Origin: Meira nashicola
Taxonomy: Eukaryota; Basidiomycota; Exobasidiomycetes; Exobasidiales; Brachybasidiaceae
Reading direction: 5' to 3'
Length of the DNA stretch: 60,036 nucleotides
Assembly: GCA_001600355.1 (NCBI GenBank)
Contig: BCJU01000004.1
Coordinates: forward strand, 1,901,865-1,961,900
Shown here: in pieces, positions 57,776-60,036 of the stretch
How the letters are laid out: each line of letters opens with the position of its first letter
Position numbering within the stretch: the first letter of the stretch is position 1
Program-made: the position numbers and the translations under genes
The notes under the pieces: generated by a model
Told to the model about the DNA's origin: nothing
The model's input: the letters and a program-made list of their open reading frames with translations, nothing else
Databases searched by the model: none

Positions 57776-58045
57776 TTTTAGTCAGTCAGCAAAATATAAT
57801 TGTTCATACATGCATACATGCATATACGCACACGTGTCAGCATATCATGATCTCGATTCGTTTTCGATGATGGTGATGATGGTGATGGCAAGTGACTAAG
57901 TATGATTATTATTATTAGAATACCTTAGTGAGACTTATTAGTAGGCAGGCAGGTCAGGTGATTGATTAAGTAATATTGTATTGAATTGTTTATAGTGAGT
58001 AGTGATTACATAAGTTGCTTAGTCAGCAAAAAAAAATCAAAAAAA

Positions 58046-58082
58046 CCTGGGCGTCTGAGCTCCTAAGAGCCCAGAGCCCAGG
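58046..58082. other. GC-rich imperfect hairpin
   Basis: Left arm CCTGGGCGTCTGAGCTC pairs with GAGCCCAGAGCCCAGG around a 4-base loop, with one bulge and one mismatch. It follows an A-run and sits about 280 bp inside the right terminal repeat, echoing the hairpin at 1139-1164 near the left repeat. Confidence 0.6.
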
Positions 58083-58144
58083 GAAAAACCCAGGGGCACC
58101 TTTCAGATTGATTCAGGGTTTTGTATTGGATCGCGCATGCAAAG

Positions 58145-58268
58145 CTCTTTCGAACTTCACGGGAACCATTTCTTTGGCAAGCCAAAGAGGAAGGCAGGTG
58201 TTTTTTGATCAGACCTTTCGGTCGTCACGGGTACCATCTGCTCGGCAAGCCTTACAGTACAGGCGGTG
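58145..58268. repeat. Degenerate direct repeat of about 56 bp with a perfect 8-bp inverted repeat
   Basis: 58145-58200 and 58212-58268 align: both have CTTTCG, TCACGGG, ACCAT, GGCAAGCC and end GGCAGG/GGCGG-like. The first copy carries TCTTTGGC-AA-GCCAAAGA (58171-58188), a perfect 8-bp palindromic hairpin. Function unknown. Confidence 0.6.
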
Positions 58269-58329
58269 GGTGGTTGAAAGGGGCCCCGTAAAAGAGGATG
58301 TAATGTGATAAAGTTGTCAAATGTTGATT

Positions 58330-60036
58330 GAATGTACTCACCTCTGATTGCTTGATTGATGGCAAAGATTGCTGGATGTCGATTGATGGCGAAGGTTGTC
58401 GGATGCTGATTGATGGAGAAGGGTTGGTGGAGATTGTCGAATGTTGATTTGATGATTGTAGCGACCTTGATAACGAATAGCGAAAGANGCGAGCTTATTT
58501 GTTGACCATATCTTCAAAAANAGTGATTTCGTCATGAATACATCGGAGATGATATCCAGCCTAGAACACCTTTCTCAGTCTGACATAATGACCCACTCCG
58601 TTTTACTCGGCCCATCAAACATCTTCGAGCACAGAAGATGCCGTCATAGACCTTTCATTCAAGAGGTGCTCTGGATCACCGATGACCAGACTGTATACTT
58701 ACCATGGTCGCTTGCTTACTTACCGTGATCGCTTACTTACCTTGCTCGCTCCTTTGCTTGCTTGCATGCTTGATCAGAAGACTTTGATTGGAATCACCTG
58801 GCGATTGTAGAAATCTTGATATTGAAAAGCGGTTTGGAAAGAATGTTGACTTATCGAATGTCGATGATTGATGATTGTTGATTGGTTGACGAATGTTGAT
58901 TGAATGACAAATGCTGGATGATTGGTGAATGCTGNATGATTGTCGAATGCTGAATGATTGTCGAATGCTGGATGATTGTCGGATGCTGGATGATTGTCGA
59001 ATGCTGGATGATTGGCAAGTGTTGATTGATTGGTGAATGCTGATTGATTGGTGAATGCTGATTGATTGGTGAATGCTGATTGATTGGCAAGTGTTGATTG
59101 ATTGGCGAATGCTGATTGATTGGCGAATGCTGGATGATTGGCAAGTGTTGATTGATTGGCGAGTGTTGATTGATTGGCGAATGCTGGCTGTTTGACAAAT
59201 GTTAGTTGATCGGCGAATGTTGATTGACTGTACTTACTCTGATTGTTTGATTGTGCATGTTGACAATTTCTTCCTGCTTGACCGGCAATGATCAGACCGG
59301 TTTCATGATTGACACGTTCTCCACTTTTGGTAATGATGAATTGACGTTGAGGTTTCATATCGGCTTGCTGTAATTGATCAACAGAAATGCGCATACATTG
59401 ATCGTACGACAACAGCAAATGATGTACTTGATCATACTTGATGAAACCTTGATACCAAACAGCGAAAGAAGCGAGAAAAGAAGGAAGGCTTTTGCACAAA
59501 GATGTTGTATTCTCCTTCGAAGATGAGTTTGTTGTGTAGTTCAAATCCATTGCGTTGGAAAGCAAGAAGAATTGCTTGATTTTCATGTAATTGATTGCCA
59601 AACAGATCGATTGGCCACCAATTACCTTACACAGAGAGTTCAGATTGCCTACTCGATCCCAAATCGTAAGTTTGTTCGTTTCATGGTAAACGAATTTAAT
59701 TGTTGTGGAACTGTTGCGTTTGCTGTGACTTCTTGAGTAGCAAATTGGTTTGAAGCGACTTTGAAAAAGTCTTGAACTTTGCGATACATAAAGTTGACTG
59801 CATCGCAGATTTGAAGGATCATGTCGTGAGAAATGAAGTTGAACATGTTTGGAAGATGAAGTCTGGTGACAAAAGAAGATGGTAATGAAGTGTGCGGTAA
59901 AGCGAAGTGTAGTTCGAGTGAACGATGTCTCAAAAAAAGGATGATTTTTAATGATGGCGGGAAGAAAGTAGAAGTTGGGGATGCGAGAATGGGTTTTATT
60001 GAATTTCATTCATGCGATTAGCTTCTGCATGTAGAA
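58330..60036 (-). repeat. Right terminal repeat block, homologous to the left one in inverted orientation
   Basis: Ns occur at 58489, 58521 and 58935. The minus strand gives a 411-residue open frame (60009-58774) whose distal part contains MDLNYTTNSSSKENTTSLCK and SGERVNHETGLIIAGQ, matching the plus strand of the left end. The proximal part is an 18-bp minisatellite. In another minus frame the distal part reads NMFNFISHDMILQICDAV, loosely like an F-box start, which is speculative. No intact transposon enzyme is recognised. Confidence 0.75.
58845..59230 (-). repeat. 18-bp minisatellite array
   Basis: About 20 degenerate units of TGATTGATTGGCGAATGC type (plus-strand reading) in tandem. The six-residue translation NQSAFA varies at Ser/His, Ala/Thr and Phe/Leu. 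It is homologous to the array at 700-1115. The 18-bp period keeps at least two frames open across the whole array, so open length here is not proof of coding. Confidence 0.85.

Larger units (their letters stand above)
57776..58330. other. Spacer between PEX1 remnant and right terminal repeat
   Basis: It holds GAT-type and ATT-type short repeats near 57865-57920, the second copy of the 19-bp motif (57817-57835), a CACGTG at 57831, a strong hairpin (58046-58082) and a degenerate repeat pair (58145-58268). A 97-codon open frame over 58015-58308 has no recognised similarity. Confidence 0.5.

Noticed and set aside
58845..59230. CRISPR-like array
   Set aside because: The units are 18-bp contiguous tandem repeats without unique spacers, and the genome is eukaryotic.
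58774..60009. Minus-strand 411-codon frame as a functional gene
   Set aside because: It spans the minisatellite and an N base. Other frames are also open, and the homologous left copy is broken by stops, so it is treated as repeat.

Overview
The window is nuclear DNA of a fungus. Genes are dense, coding exons are long, and the few introns are mostly 60-90 bp with GTAAGT/GTGAGT donors and CAG/TAG acceptors. The gene set is fungal (SPA2, KEX1, HOS3, FLC-type TRP-like protein, PMC1, OCA1). I favour a basidiomycete, perhaps a smut relative, but only at low confidence. Base composition is AT-leaning. N bases occur only near the two ends, inside repeats, which looks like a contig that broke in repeats.

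Layout. Positions 1-1125 are a decayed repeat with an 18-bp minisatellite. About 58330-60036 carries a homologous repeat in inverted orientation. Between them lie about 25 protein genes, often in divergent pairs: OCA1(+), SEC31(-), NDUFS6(+), a complex minus-strand locus (aldo-keto reductase, BCKDHB, uL10m), PMC1(-), YAF9(-), RSM25/mS23(+), KEX1(-), GPI13(+) with a decayed copy of its own 3' end, a Gfo/Idh/MocA oxidoreductase(-), SPA2(+), eIF2A(-), SCJ1(+), an orphan multi-pass membrane protein(-), HOS3(+), an FLC-type membrane protein(+), MSP1(-), MAK5(+), MRP17/bS6m(-), VPH1(+), COA8(-), a Tc1-like DNA-binding-domain protein(+), the molybdopterin synthase large subunit(+) and a broken PEX1 remnant(+).

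Most remarkable locus. On the minus strand at 8159-11675, one 732-codon open frame runs without a stop through an aldo-keto reductase, the first exon of the branched-chain keto acid dehydrogenase E1-beta subunit, and the mitochondrial ribosomal protein uL10m. The other two BCKDHB exons lie downstream of uL10m. A phase-0 GTACGT...TACTAG intron (9224-10265) joins BCKDHB exon 1 to exon 2 and would remove the whole uL10m body. One pre-mRNA could therefore give BCKDHB when spliced, or uL10m when the intron is retained or polyadenylated within. The logic resembles the plant sdh2/rps14 arrangement. All three modules look mitochondrial.

Themes. At least eight products act in or on mitochondria (NDUFS6, BCKDHB, uL10m, probably the AKR, mS23, bS6m, COA8, MSP1). 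A second group serves the secretory and endomembrane system (SEC31, KEX1, GPI13, SCJ1, VPH1, PMC1, FLC-type). Chromatin (YAF9, HOS3), translation and ribosome biogenesis (eIF2A, MAK5) and polarity (SPA2) are also represented. CACGTG motifs occur in several divergent promoters. No tRNA, rRNA, CRISPR array or intact transposon was found.
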